NCBI GenBank assembly: GCA_021821425.1
Contig: JAKACL010000112.1
Location: 1-8,962 of the forward strand
Origin: Pseudomonadota bacterium
GTDB taxonomy: Bacteria; Pseudomonadota; Gammaproteobacteria; Burkholderiales; Thiobacillaceae
DNA length: 8,962 bases
Direction of reading: 5' to 3'
The stretch's first letter is position 1. Each line of letters starts with the position of its first letter. A model generated the notes under the pieces. The model saw only the letters and a list, made by a program, of their open reading frames with translations, was not told where the DNA came from and did not search any database. A program made the position numbers and the translations under genes. Shown piece after piece: positions 1 to 7,751 of the stretch.

Positions 1-318
1 CATCACCAGTGCCTCCACCGCCTCTTCCGGCAGAGGCGCGCGCCCCAGGTTGGTGTGCAGCACGGTGCCGGTGAGGTTGAATACCCGTTTCAGGCGGGGC
101 GTATTGTGCTGCGCAAGATGCGCGGCAAGATGGGACGCCAGCGCGGGTTCGGTGTAGTCCACCAGTTCGCCGCTGCGCGCGGCCTGACGGGCGCTGTCGA
201 GCACCGTGCGCACCCCGGCGAGCACCGGTTCGCGGCCGTATTCTGCGATCAGGGTGGCGACCGCAGTCCAGTTGAGGACGCGATCGATCGAGGGCGGACG
301 AGGGGGGGCGCTATGCAC
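1..318 (-). CDS. selA: SelA, L-seryl-tRNA(Sec) selenium transferase (5' part; cut by window edge)
   Basis: This is the first 106 codons of selenocysteine synthase, a cytoplasmic PLP enzyme that converts seryl-tRNA(Sec) to selenocysteinyl-tRNA(Sec) using selenophosphate. The visible N-terminal domain contains the family signature NLTGTVLHTNLGRAPLPEEA at about residues 82-101. An N-terminal stretch PPSIDRVLNW is typical of the family. The PLP-binding lysine lies in the missing part; full SelA is about 460 residues. A GTG start at 318 is chosen because an AAAGGGA ribosome-binding site ends nine bases upstream and the family homology begins right after it. It follows fdhE by 57 bases with no terminator visible, so it is probably cotranscribed with the formate dehydrogenase operon. 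Its presence here matches the UGA selenocysteine codon in fdnG. selB may follow outside the window (inference). Confidence 0.93.
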   Translation of the reverse strand, partial: MHSAPPRPPSIDRVLNWTAVATLIAEYGREPVLAGVRTVLDSARQAARSGELVDYTEPALASHLAAHLAQHNTPRLKRVFNLTGTVLHTNLGRAPLPEEAVEALVM

Positions 319-375
319 GATAGACAATCCCTTTGCAGTTGATGGGTTAGCGGCTTGAAGCAGTAAAGGGTTCTT

Positions 376-1290
376 CTACGGATGACCCTGAATCAGATAC
401 CAGTTGACCCCGCTGCGGGCAAAACCCGCCTCGTCCATCAGCAGATCGAGCGTCAGGCTGGCGAGGTCGTCGGCCACGGGATCGGCCAGCGGATGCTTGT
501 CCTGGTGAACGATTTTCAGGTAGGTCCGGCACTCCGGGCAACTCTCGGCGCGCACCACGTTGTCGCCGCCCTCCAGATAATGGTAGGCGATGCCGCGGGT
601 ATTGTCGCAGTTGCTGCACTTGGCCCGCACCACGTGCCATTCCGAACTGCACAGCGCGCAATGCAGATAGCGCAGGCCGTTTTCGGCGCCGCCGATGCGC
701 ACCACCGAACTGACCGGATGCGCGCCGCACACCGGGCACAGGTTGGGATGCTCGGGCCGCGCCACCTGGGCGGGATCGAGCTGGCGGGCAAGATGGGTCC
801 AGTGCACCTGCAGGCCGGCACCGATTACCGGCGCCACGGCAGCATCCAGATGTTGTGTGTCGCCCTCGAACAACCGCGCGGCCTGCTCGTCCAGCCAGGC
901 ATCCTGGCCTTCCAGAATCGGGCGCAGCGCGGTCTGGCCGGCTGCGGGCAAGGCCGGCTGAACCGCCCGGGCCAGGTGTCGGGCGGTGTCGCGCCAGCCG
1001 GACGGCTTTGCCAACCCCGCCGGGGCCAGCGGCGGCATGCGGTATTCGCGGCATTGCGCCAGCCGTTCGGACGTGGGCAGGCTCACCTCGGAGCCGGCCG
1101 TCATGCATTCATGCTGCGCCCGCGCAAGCCGGGCGACAAAGCGCAGGTAGTCTCCCAGGGTGTGCTGCTCGGCCAATTGCTCCAGTCGCCGGGCACGTGC
1201 AAGAAACAGGTCGGCGGGCGGCAGGCGCAGTTCGGGAATACTGCCGGCCGCCGCTTCGATCTGGCCGGGTTGCAGGAGGGTTGTTGGCAT
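376..1290 (-). CDS. fdhE: FdhE, formate dehydrogenase accessory/maturation protein
   Basis: This is a cytoplasmic rubredoxin-like accessory protein needed to make active respiratory formate dehydrogenase; in the family it binds iron and interacts with the catalytic subunit. With the ATG at 1290 it is 304 residues, the usual length. Four CxxC motifs follow in order: CPVCG (C185, C188), CALC (C211, C214), CSNC (C225, C228) and CPEC (C251, C254). The N-terminus LLQPGQIEAAAGSIPELRLP is typical of FdhE, which favours the ATG at 1290. The same frame is open upstream to a TTG at 1326, only three bases past the fdnI stop. That start would add 12 residues (IDAQYKDIIQR and the initiator) and cannot be excluded, because the AAGGA before the ATG is about 13 bases away. 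It lies between fdnI and selA in the same operon. Confidence 0.95.
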   Translation of the reverse strand: MPTTLLQPGQIEAAAGSIPELRLPPADLFLARARRLEQLAEQHTLGDYLRFVARLARAQHECMTAGSEVSLPTSERLAQCREYRMPPLAPAGLAKPSGWRDTARHLARAVQPALPAAGQTALRPILEGQDAWLDEQAARLFEGDTQHLDAAVAPVIGAGLQVHWTHLARQLDPAQVARPEHPNLCPVCGAHPVSSVVRIGGAENGLRYLHCALCSSEWHVVRAKCSNCDNTRGIAYHYLEGGDNVVRAESCPECRTYLKIVHQDKHPLADPVADDLASLTLDLLMDEAGFARSGVNWYLIQGHP

Positions 1291-1329
1291 GCGCTGGATG
1301 ATGTCCTTGTATTGAGCGTCAATCAAAAA

Positions 1330-1947
1330 TTACTTGCCGGTCATTTCGCGGTACCAGGCGCGGTGATGATGTTTGGCCCAGGCGCCGGAAACCGTCCCCC
1401 GCGTCATCGCCCGCAGCGTGCCCTTGACCCAGATGGCCGCATAGATGTGCACAATGATGCCGAGGATGATGATCCAGGCCGCCAGGGCATGCACGACGAC
1501 TGCCACGCGTTGCAATCCGACCGGCAAGAAGGGCGCGAACCAGGGCTGCCAGATGGCCATGCCCGAGATCAGCAGCAGCAGGATGCTCGCCACCATGAGC
1601 CAGAACAGGTATTTCTGTCCGGCATTGTATTTGCCCGGTTCGGGCAGGTTGTTGTCGCGATTGCGCATCACATCCACCATGCGCTTCGACCACTGCCGGT
1701 CTGCCGGCGTGATCCGGTTCAGGCGCCAGAAGCCTGCTGTCAGCACGGCAAAAAATACGAACATCACCACGCCGATGAAGGGGTGCAGGATGCGCGCCCA
1801 GGGACCGCCGCCGAACAGATGCACGAAAAAGAAAAAGGCCGGATGGAACAGCGCCAGCCCCGATAGCGCGGCGAGTATGAAGACAATGGCCACGATCCAG
1901 TGATTGCTGCGTTCCGTGGTGGTGTAACGCTTGATTGAAGTGTGCAT
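1330..1947 (-). CDS. fdnI: Formate dehydrogenase cytochrome b556 (gamma) subunit
   Basis: This is the integral membrane di-haem cytochrome b of the formate dehydrogenase-N/O complex. It takes electrons from the iron-sulfur subunit and reduces quinone. The 205-residue length fits the family. Four hydrophobic segments are visible at about residues 18-37, 52-73, 112-134 and 148-172. Haem-ligand histidines are expected at H16 (SNHW), H55 (LHPFIG), H153 (VHALAAW) and H167 (VHIYAAIWVKG). These match the E. coli FdnI positions with an offset of two, so both haem sites look intact. The ATG at 1947 follows GAGGAA at a good distance. It begins 40 bases after the fdnH stop and ends just before fdhE. The symbol fdnI is used by similarity to the nitrate-inducible enzyme; fdoI would describe the same family. 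Confidence 0.95.
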   Translation of the reverse strand: MHTSIKRYTTTERSNHWIVAIVFILAALSGLALFHPAFFFFVHLFGGGPWARILHPFIGVVMFVFFAVLTAGFWRLNRITPADRQWSKRMVDVMRNRDNNLPEPGKYNAGQKYLFWLMVASILLLLISGMAIWQPWFAPFLPVGLQRVAVVVHALAAWIIILGIIVHIYAAIWVKGTLRAMTRGTVSGAWAKHHHRAWYREMTGK

Positions 1948-1987
1948 GATCGTTCCTCAGATGTTGAGAGAAGAAAAACGGGCGGGT

Positions 1988-2860
1988 TCAATCCACCTCC
2001 TCTTCCTCCACCTCCTTGGGGCCTACCGTGACGAAATGGAAAAAACCCGCCAGCACGGCCAGCCCGACGCCGAAACTCATCAGCGGCTTGGCGATGCCCT
2101 TCCACAGGCCGACCAGCGGGCTGATGCCCGGATCCTTCGGCAGGTTCGCATACAGCTCCGGCTGGTCGCCGTGCTGCAGCACGTACATCACGTGGGTGCC
2201 GCCGACGCCCGGCGGGTCGTATAGCGCCGCATTGCCGTAGCCGCGCTCCTTGAGGTCGGCGATGCGGCCTTCGGCGTGGTGGATCATGTCCACCTTGGAG
2301 CCGAACACGATGGCGCCGGTGGGACAGGTCTTCACGCAGGCCGGTTCCATCCCCACCGCCACGCGGTCGGAGCACAGCGTGCACTTGTAGGCCTTGCTGT
2401 CCTTCTTCGAGATGCGTGGGATGTTGAACGGGCATCCGGTGAGACAGTAACCGCAGCCGATGCAGTTTTCCTCGTGGAAATCGACAATGCCATTGGCGTA
2501 TTGCACGATCGCCCCCGGCGACGGGCAGGCCTTGAGGCAGCCCGGGTCGGCGCAGTGCATGCAGCCGTCCTTGCGGATCAGCCACTCCAGCCGCCCCTGC
2601 TGCACTTCCACTTCGGAGAAGCGCATTACCGTCCACGACTGGTCGCTGAGATCCATCGGGTTGTCGTATACGCCAACATTGGTGCCGACCTCGTCGCGCA
2701 GATCGTTCCACTGCATGCAGGCCACCTGGCAGGCCTTGCAGCCGATGCACTTGGAAATGTCGATCAGCTTGGCGACCGGAATGGTCGCCTCGGCACGAAC
2801 GTTTGGAGCAGGCGTGGTGGTGGCGGAACGGGCTTTGATGTCGAGCGATTGCAGTGCCAT
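1988..2860 (-). CDS. fdnH: Formate dehydrogenase iron-sulfur (beta) subunit
   Basis: This is the electron-transfer subunit of the membrane formate dehydrogenase. It carries electrons from the catalytic subunit to cytochrome b. The 290-residue protein has sixteen cysteines in four ferredoxin-type groups: C38/C41/C44/C48, C100/C103/C108/C112, C133/C136/C139/C143 and C160/C163/C175/C179. These are enough for four [4Fe-4S] clusters. A single C-terminal membrane helix at about residues 259-279 anchors it, followed by an acidic tail ending EVEEEEVD. It has no signal peptide of its own and in the family is exported with the Tat-bearing FdnG. The ATG at 2860 follows GAGGAGA, which overlaps the fdnG TGA stop, so the two genes are separated by 10 bases and are likely translationally coupled. 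Confidence 0.97.
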   Translation of the reverse strand: MALQSLDIKARSATTTPAPNVRAEATIPVAKLIDISKCIGCKACQVACMQWNDLRDEVGTNVGVYDNPMDLSDQSWTVMRFSEVEVQQGRLEWLIRKDGCMHCADPGCLKACPSPGAIVQYANGIVDFHEENCIGCGYCLTGCPFNIPRISKKDSKAYKCTLCSDRVAVGMEPACVKTCPTGAIVFGSKVDMIHHAEGRIADLKERGYGNAALYDPPGVGGTHVMYVLQHGDQPELYANLPKDPGISPLVGLWKGIAKPLMSFGVGLAVLAGFFHFVTVGPKEVEEEEVD

Positions 2861-2870
2861 GGTCGTCTCC

Positions 2871-5800
2871 TCACACTTTCTCGACGTCGACCAGGAACGC
2901 CTTGAACTCAGGCGTCTGGGTATTGGCGTCGCCCACGAAGGGGGTCAGGGTATTGGTGAGGTAGCCGTTCTTGGCCACGCCCGTGAAGCCCCAGTGAATG
3001 GGAATGCCCACCGTGTAGGTCTTCTTGCCGCCTACCGTCAGGGCCATCAGGCGCCGGGTCACCACGGCCACCGCGACGATGAATCCGCGGTTCGATTTCA
3101 CCCGCACGTGGTCGCCGGACTGGATGCCCTTCTCCTTCGCCAGGTCCTCGCCGATCTCCACGAACTGTTCAGGCTGGATGATGGCCGAGGACTTCACGTG
3201 CTTGGTCCAGAAGTGGAAGTGCTCGGTGAGCCGGTAGGTGGTGGCGACAAACGGAAACTTGTCGACCTTGCCGAACGTCGCCCAGTCGCCCTTGAATACC
3301 CGCGCCGCCGGACTGGCGCGCACCACCGGGTTGTCCGGAAACAGCGGGTTGGACGCCAGCGGCGACTCGAAGGGCTCGTAGTGCTCGGGGAAAGGCCCGT
3401 CGTTCATCTTGTCCACCGCGAAGAAGCGCGCCACGCCTTCGGGGTTCATGATGAATGGATTCATCCCCTCCTCCGGCGCCGAATCCGGCTTGAAATCCGG
3501 GATGTCCGAGCCGCTCCACTTGCCCGCGCCGGCGTCCCAGGCGATCAGCTTGCGCGTGGGATCGTAGGGCTTGCCGGCCGGGTCGCAGGAAGCGCGGTTG
3601 TAGAGAATGCGCCGGTTGGCCGGCCAGGCGAATGACCAGTTCAGCGTCTGGCCGATGCCGAAGGGATCGGCATTGTCGCGCCGCGCCATCAGGTTGCCCT
3701 TCTCGCTCCAGGCGCCGGCGAAGATCCAGCAGCCGCAGGCGGTGGAGCCGTCGTCGCGCAGTTCTGCAAAGCCGTTGAGCTGCTCGCCCGCCTTGACCAG
3801 CACCCTGGCCGGGTCCTTGGGGTCAGTCACGTCTTTCAGCGCCTTGCCGGAAAACTCTTTCGCCAGTTCTTCCGGCGAGGGGAAGGCCGGAATCCTGTGC
3901 TTCCAGCTCAGATTGAGGATGGGATCGGGGAAGGCACCACCGTCCTTTTTATAGAGCGCGCGGATTTTGAGGAAGATGCCGGCCATGATCTCCTGGTCCG
4001 ACAGCGCGTCGCCGGGGGGTTCCGCGCCTTTCCAGTGCCACTGCAGCCAGCGTCCGGAATTGACCAGGCTGCCGTCCTCCTCGGCGAAGCAGGTCGAGGG
4101 CAGGCGGAACACCTCGGTCTGGATTTTGGCCGGATCGACGTCGTTGTACTCGCCGTGGTTCTGCCAGAACTCGGCCGTTTCGGTCGCCAGCGGGTCGATG
4201 GTGACGAGGAATTTCAGCTTGGCCAGCGCGCCCGACACCTTGACCTTGCAGGGTGCCGACGCCAGCGGATTGAATCCCTGGCAGACGTAGCCGTTCATCA
4301 AACCGTTGTTCATGTTCTCGAACACCTGCAGGATGTCGTAGGGCTTGTCCAGCTTGGGCAGCCAGTCGTAACACCAGTTGTTGTCCGCGGTGGCGGCGTC
4401 GCCGTACCAGGCCTTCATGGTGCTGACGTGGAACTTGCCGTAGTTCTGCCAGTAGGACAGCTGGCCGGGGCGCAGCGGCTTGGTGGCGCGCTTGTCGATG
4501 TAGGCCTGGTAGTCCTGCTCCTTCTCACCCGGCAGTGTCATGTACCCGGGCAGCAGGTTGGACAGCAGGCCCAGATCGGTCAGGCCCTGGATGTTGGAGT
4601 GTCCGCGCAGCGCGTTCATGCCGCCGCCGGCCACGCCGATGTTGCCCAGCAGCAGCTGCACCATGGCGCCGGTGCGGATCATCTGCGAACCCTGCGAATG
4701 CTGCGTCCAGCCCAGCGCATACATGATGGTCATGGTCCTGTCGGGCGCCGAGGTCTCGGCGATCATTTCGCACACCTTGAGGAAGGCTTCCTTCGGCGTG
4801 CCGCAGATGGTGGAGACCATGTCGGGCGTGTAGCGGCTGTAATGCGCCTTCATCAGCTGGTAGACGCAACGCGGGTCCTGCAGCGTCGGATCGGTTCTGG
4901 CGTAGCCGTCCTCGCCGATCTGATAGCCCCAGGTGGACTTGTCGTAGTTGCGCTTCTCCGCGTTGTAGCCCGAGAAGAGACCATTCTCGAAGGTGTACGC
5001 CTCATTCACCAGGAAGCTGAAGTCGGTGTAGTTATTCACGTATTCGTGATGAATCCTGTCGTTCGACAGCAGATAATTGATCACCCCGCCCAGGAAGGCG
5101 ATGTCGGAGCCGGCACGGACCGGCGCATAGAAATCGGACACTGCCGCCGAGCGGGTGAAGCGCGGGTCGACCACGATGAGTCGCGCCTTGCGGTGCGCCT
5201 TCGCTTCGGTCACCCACTTGAAGCCGCACGGGTGCGCCTCGGCTGCGTTGCCGCCCATGATCAAAACCAGGTCCGTGTTCTTGATGTCAACCCAATGGTT
5301 GGTCATCGCTCCTCGGCCAAACGTCGGGGCAAGACTTGCCACCGTCGGGCCATGTCAGACACGTGCTTGATTATCGAATGCGAGCATCCCCAGGCTACGG
5401 ACGACTTTGTGCGTCAGATAGCCGGTTTCATTGCTGGAAGCGGACGCGGCCAGGAAACCGGTGGTGGTCCAGCGGTTCACCGTCAGCCCGTCCTGGTTGG
5501 TGGCCACGAAATTCTTATCCCGATCGTCCTTCATCAGCTTGGCGATGCGGTCGAAGGCCTCGTCCCAGGAAATGCGCTGCCATTGCTTGCCGCCGGGCGC
5601 GCGGTATTGCGGATATTGCAGGCGGTTGGGGCTGTGCACGAAATCGAGCAGGCCGGCGCCCTTCGGGCACAGGGTGCCGCGATTCACCGGATGGTCCGGG
5701 TCGCCTTCGATATGGATGATTTCGGTGTGAGCGTTTTTGGCTTTGTCGCCCAGGCTGTACATCAGGACGCCGCAGCCCACCGAGCAGTAGGGACAGGTGT

Positions 5801-5942
5801 TGCGGGTTTCGGTGGCGCGGGCAAGCTTGAAGGCGCGCACCTGCGCCAGGGCCTCGCCGGGGGCGAACCCCAGCGCCGCAAGGCTGGAACTGCCGACCCC
5901 CGCCGCACAGATTCTGAAGAACTGCCTTCGAGTCACTTGCAT
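2871..5942 (-). CDS. fdnG: Selenocysteine-containing respiratory formate dehydrogenase catalytic (alpha) subunit
   Basis: This periplasmic enzyme oxidises formate to CO2 at a Mo/W-bis-MGD centre. The gene is one frame of 1,024 codons (1,023 residues; E. coli FdnG has 1,015) interrupted only by a TGA at 5357-5355. That codon falls exactly at residue 196, in [15 protein letters not shown], where E. coli FdnG has its catalytic Sec196 followed by His197. It should therefore be read as selenocysteine, not stop. A Tat signal is present: RRQFFR at residues 5-10, a hydrophobic stretch, and likely cleavage after ALA33. A [4Fe-4S] site is formed by C50, C53, C57 and C92. The C-terminal molybdopterin dinucleotide-binding domain (about residues 880-1020) ends in [11 protein letters not shown]. 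The ATG at 5942 is preceded by GGAGGA (5953-5948), a strong ribosome-binding site. It is the first gene of the operon. A conventional gene caller would split it into a 195-residue and an approximately 823-residue piece. Confidence 0.96.
5315..5357 (-). promoter_or_regulatory. Bacterial SECIS element directing UGA196 to selenocysteine
   Basis: The mRNA just 3' of the UGA folds into a two-part hairpin. The lower stem pairs GGCC with GGCC and GACG with CGUU. The upper stem is GGCAA-GUC-UUGCC, placing the apical GUC about 20 bases after the UGA. The layout closely resembles the E. coli fdnG and fdhF SECIS elements, which bind SelB and lie inside the coding sequence. The pairing is seen directly in the sequence; SelB binding is inferred from the family. 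Confidence 0.85.
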
Positions 5943-5991
5943 TTCGATCCTCCGGTTTTTATTTTATGGAAATCACGCACACGCATAAAAA

Positions 5992-6020
5992 ACCTTAGGA
6001 ACAAAAATCGCCCATAGCAA
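5992..6020 (-). promoter_or_regulatory. Possible sigma70-type promoter for the fdn operon (weak)
   Basis: On the minus strand TTGCTA (6020-6015) and TAAGGT (5997-5992) are separated by 17 bases, about 50 bases upstream of the fdnG start. They match the -35 and -10 consensus at only four and three of six positions. No convincing FNR box, NarL site or sigma54 motif was seen. A promoter must lie between 5954 and about 6095, because a terminator precedes this stretch, but this exact placement is tentative. Confidence 0.25.
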
Positions 6021-6030
6021 GTTTTAATTT

Positions 6031-6077
6031 GAAAATCGCAGATAGACGCACTATTCGTGCGTCTATCTGCGATTTTC
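6031..6077. repeat. Perfect 21-bp inverted repeat with 5-nt loop
   Basis: Positions 6031-6051 (GAAAATCG...GACGCAC) are the exact reverse complement of 6057-6077, with loop TATTC at 6052-6056. The 47-base hairpin lies between the terminator at 6120-6096 and the probable fdn promoter region. Each arm ends in an A/T run, so in either direction the 3' arm finishes ATTTTC, giving a short U run. A bidirectional or back-up terminator is the simplest reading. It is longer and more perfect than typical intrinsic terminators, so a small mobile-element remnant or regulatory cruciform remains possible. Confidence 0.85.
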
Positions 6078-6095
6078 AGAGTTGAGAGTCCAATG

Positions 6096-6120
6096 AAAAA
6101 ACAGGCCGGAATTCCGGCCT
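6096..6120 (-). terminator. Rho-independent terminator, probably the original hppA terminator
   Basis: On the minus strand the perfect palindrome AGGCCGGAATTCCGGCCT (6120-6103) is followed by G and six T residues (6101-6096). This is a standard intrinsic terminator reading leftwards. If the insertion sequences are removed, it lies about 70 bases beyond the hppA stop codon. It still shields the fdn operon from transcripts coming out of the insertion sequences. Confidence 0.85.
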
Positions 6121-6187
6121 ATTTAAAAACAATTCAGCACCCACAGCGCCATAGGTGGCGTTGCAGGTGAAGATCAAGCGTCTTATT

Positions 6188-6352
6188 CCAATTCGCGTTA
6201 GAAACGGCATTAATAATCCACTCCCATCCGGCGATGCTTTTGACCCGATCCGGAGCATTTTCCAAGTCACGTAGTCCGATAACGAGTTGGTCTTCAAGCG
6301 CGTCGATGCTGTCGAAGACGCGGTTGTGGAAATGCTTTTCCCTTAACTCATC
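6188..6352 (-). pseudogene. IS630-family transposase, 3' fragment (last about 54 codons)
   Basis: Starting at GAT (6352), the sequence DELREKHFHNRVFDSI continues, without loss of residues, the transposase that stopped at codon 300 (7858), followed by LEDQLVIGLRDLEN and GWEWIINAVSNAN. The intact protein would be about 354 residues. The intended stop is TAG, made from the TA target duplication plus the following G. Here the A has changed, so the codon at 6190-6188 is TGG (Trp) and the frame runs on through flanking DNA to 6134. The upstream extension of this frame to an ATG at 6496 is nested-element sequence, so a 120-residue protein from 6496 to 6134 is not a real gene. Confidence 0.85.
6191..6206. 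repeat. IS630 terminal inverted repeat, left
   Basis: ATTCGCGTTAGAAACG is the exact complement of 8794-8809. On the minus strand it encodes the last residues of the transposase (VSNAN). The adjacent bases 6185-6188 also pair with the flank of the right repeat, because the original target was palindromic (TTCTAGAA). Confidence 0.9.
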
Positions 6353-6379
6353 TACAAGGGCTTCTACTACAAGGGCTTC
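6352..6379. repeat. 13-bp direct repeat, period 15, at the IS1111-type right end
   Basis: CTACAAGGGCTTC occurs at 6352-6364 and again at 6367-6379. The repeated unit contains part of the subterminal inverted repeat, so the element ends in a partial duplication of its own terminus. The true end may therefore be at 6353 or about 6368. Confidence 0.8.
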
Positions 6380-6382
6380 CCA

Positions 6383-6726
6383 AACCTGCAAGTGCCAATC
6401 TGAATTTTTATCGCATCGTTTTTTCCTGATCTGATTTGTCATCCACTGCGGCAGTCGTGCGAGATGGTGAAGGACTGCGGTACTACAACCGGTCATGCTG
6501 GGTTCCCTGCTTCTCGCATTCGACCCGGACCCTGATGAAAGACGCGCGCCGGGGCCTCAATCGTTAGTCGGGAATGACTTCTTCCCCTCGAGTTAATCAG
6601 GCGCTCCCAGCGCGGGTCCAACCCGCTTCACATCAACGCGTGCAGTGCATCGGTGATTTCTGGCCGCCTCGGGCGGCACATGCTGTCCTTTCCATTACGG
6701 GTTCATAAAAGGGTTTGTTCGGCCGT
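6383..6726 (-). ncRNA. Candidate seeker/bridge guide RNA region of the IS1111-type element
   Basis: These 344 bases lie between the transposase stop and the right end of the element and contain no convincing gene. In IS1111-type elements the guide RNA that selects target and donor is encoded downstream of the transposase. Several local hairpins are visible: GCCGCC/GGCGGC with a 3-nt loop (6663-6677), GCGGGT/ACCCGC with a 3-nt loop (6612-6626), GCGC/GCGC (6601-6613), and GCAGTC/GACTGC enclosing 16 nt (6451-6478). Another stem, CGGCCG/CGGCCG, straddles the transposase stop (about 6719-6736). The exact RNA ends and guide loops were not determined; the assignment rests on position, structure and family knowledge. 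Confidence 0.5.
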
Positions 6727-7751
6727 TCAGGCGGCCGCGGCATGCAGCCTGAAATCTTCGCCATACTTCAGCACCGCCCAGGACAGCCGCGCATTCTTCG
6801 CGGCGATCGCGACGACGGCTCGCCAGTAGCCGCGTCGTTCGACCAGGCTGCGCGCCCACCGGCTGAACCGGTCCTGCTTGGTGCCGAGGCCTGCCAGGAT
6901 GGCGCGAGCGCCCATGACAAGCAGGCTGCGCAGGTAATGGTCGCCGGCCTTGGTGATGCGCCCCAGCCGCGATTTGCCGCCACTGCTGTATTGCCCTGGA
7001 ACCAGCCCGATCCACGCGGCAACCTGGCGGCCGTTGGCGAATTCGTGGCCGCCGCCGAGCTGGCGACGAGGGCGCTGGCGGTGGTGGGGCCAATGCCGGG
7101 AAGTTGCATGAGACGACGGCTAGCGGCGTCTTCGCGCGCGGCCTGGGCGATGGTGCGGTCGTAGTCGGCAATCAGGGCGTCAAGCCGGTCGGCGTGCGCG
7201 AGCAGGTCGCCGACGCAGCAATTGACGTAGCCGGGCAGGTCTTCGAGGTGGGCGCCTATTTCGCGCCGCAGGCAGGATACCTTCTGTGGCAGCACGATGC
7301 CGAATTCGCTGATCAGGCCGCGCAGGCGGTTGTAGAGCGCGGTGCGCTCTTCGACGAAGCCCTGACGCGTGCGGTGAAGCGTGAGGGTGATCTGCTGGTG
7401 TTCTTCTTTCACCGGCACGAAGCGCATGGCGGGCCGGGTGACGGCTTCGCAGATGGCGGCGGCGTCCGCCGCGTCGTTCTTGCCGCGCCGACCAGACATA
7501 CGGTACGGGGTGACGAATTTGGGGGCGATCAGCTTTACCGTGTGCCCGTGCTGACGGAACAATCGTGCCCAGTGGTGCGCGCCGGAGCAGGCTTCCATGC
7601 CGATCAGGCAGGGGGGAATTTGCGCGATAAGCGACAGCAGTTCCACCCGCGCTACCTTCGGCCTGACCAGCATGGGTTTGCCGTTATCATCTACCCCGTG
7701 TACGGCAAACACGTTCTTTGCGAGATCGATTCCTATCGTGATAATGCTCAT
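6727..7751 (-). pseudogene. IS110-family DEDD transposase with one frameshift
   Basis: This enzyme recombines circular element DNA into a guide-RNA-chosen site. The N-terminal RuvC-like domain carries D9 (GIDLAKN), E53 (GMEAC), and D93 and D96 (KNDAADAA), the complete DEDD set. The C-terminal domain starts at about residue 215 with LPGIGPTTASALVAS and continues with the serine-containing motif YSSGGKSRLGRI. The frame breaks after S231 at about 7058. AGCTCGG is found where AGCCTCGG would keep the frame, so one C is missing. Restoring it gives about 341 residues ending at TGA 6727 (GEDFRLHAAAA). As sequenced, the first frame runs on to 6768 with an unrelated tail. The ATG at 7751 follows AAGGGGAAG. 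If the missing base is a sequencing error, the gene would be intact. Confidence 0.88.

Noticed and set aside
319..375. Small gene or terminator between fdhE and selA
   Set aside because: The 57 bases contain no strong hairpin followed by a T run and only the selA ribosome-binding site.
382..1866. 494-codon open frame on the plus strand opposite fdhE and fdnI
   Set aside because: It overlaps two clearly real minus-strand genes and shows no family features.
2871..5342. Separate 823-residue gene starting at GTG 5342
   Set aside because: It is in the same frame as the upstream 195 codons, joined through the selenocysteine UGA. The GTG is an internal valine codon.
3900..5357. fdnG as a pseudogene with a premature stop
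   Set aside because: The TGA is at the exact catalytic Sec position, a SECIS hairpin follows, and selA is in the same operon.
3897..6017. Long open frame on the plus strand (706 codons) opposite fdnG
   Set aside because: It is antisense to fdnG, has no recognisable domain, and is a typical by-product of GC-rich coding sequence on the other strand.
6031..6120. CRISPR-like repeat pair between the two hairpins
   Set aside because: The two hairpins have different sequences and there is no regular direct repeat and spacer structure.
6134..6496. Apparent 120-residue minus-strand gene
   Set aside because: Its first third is non-coding sequence of the IS1111-type element, the middle is the IS630 transposase C-terminus, and the end is flanking DNA reached through a lost stop codon. 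It is an accidental composite.
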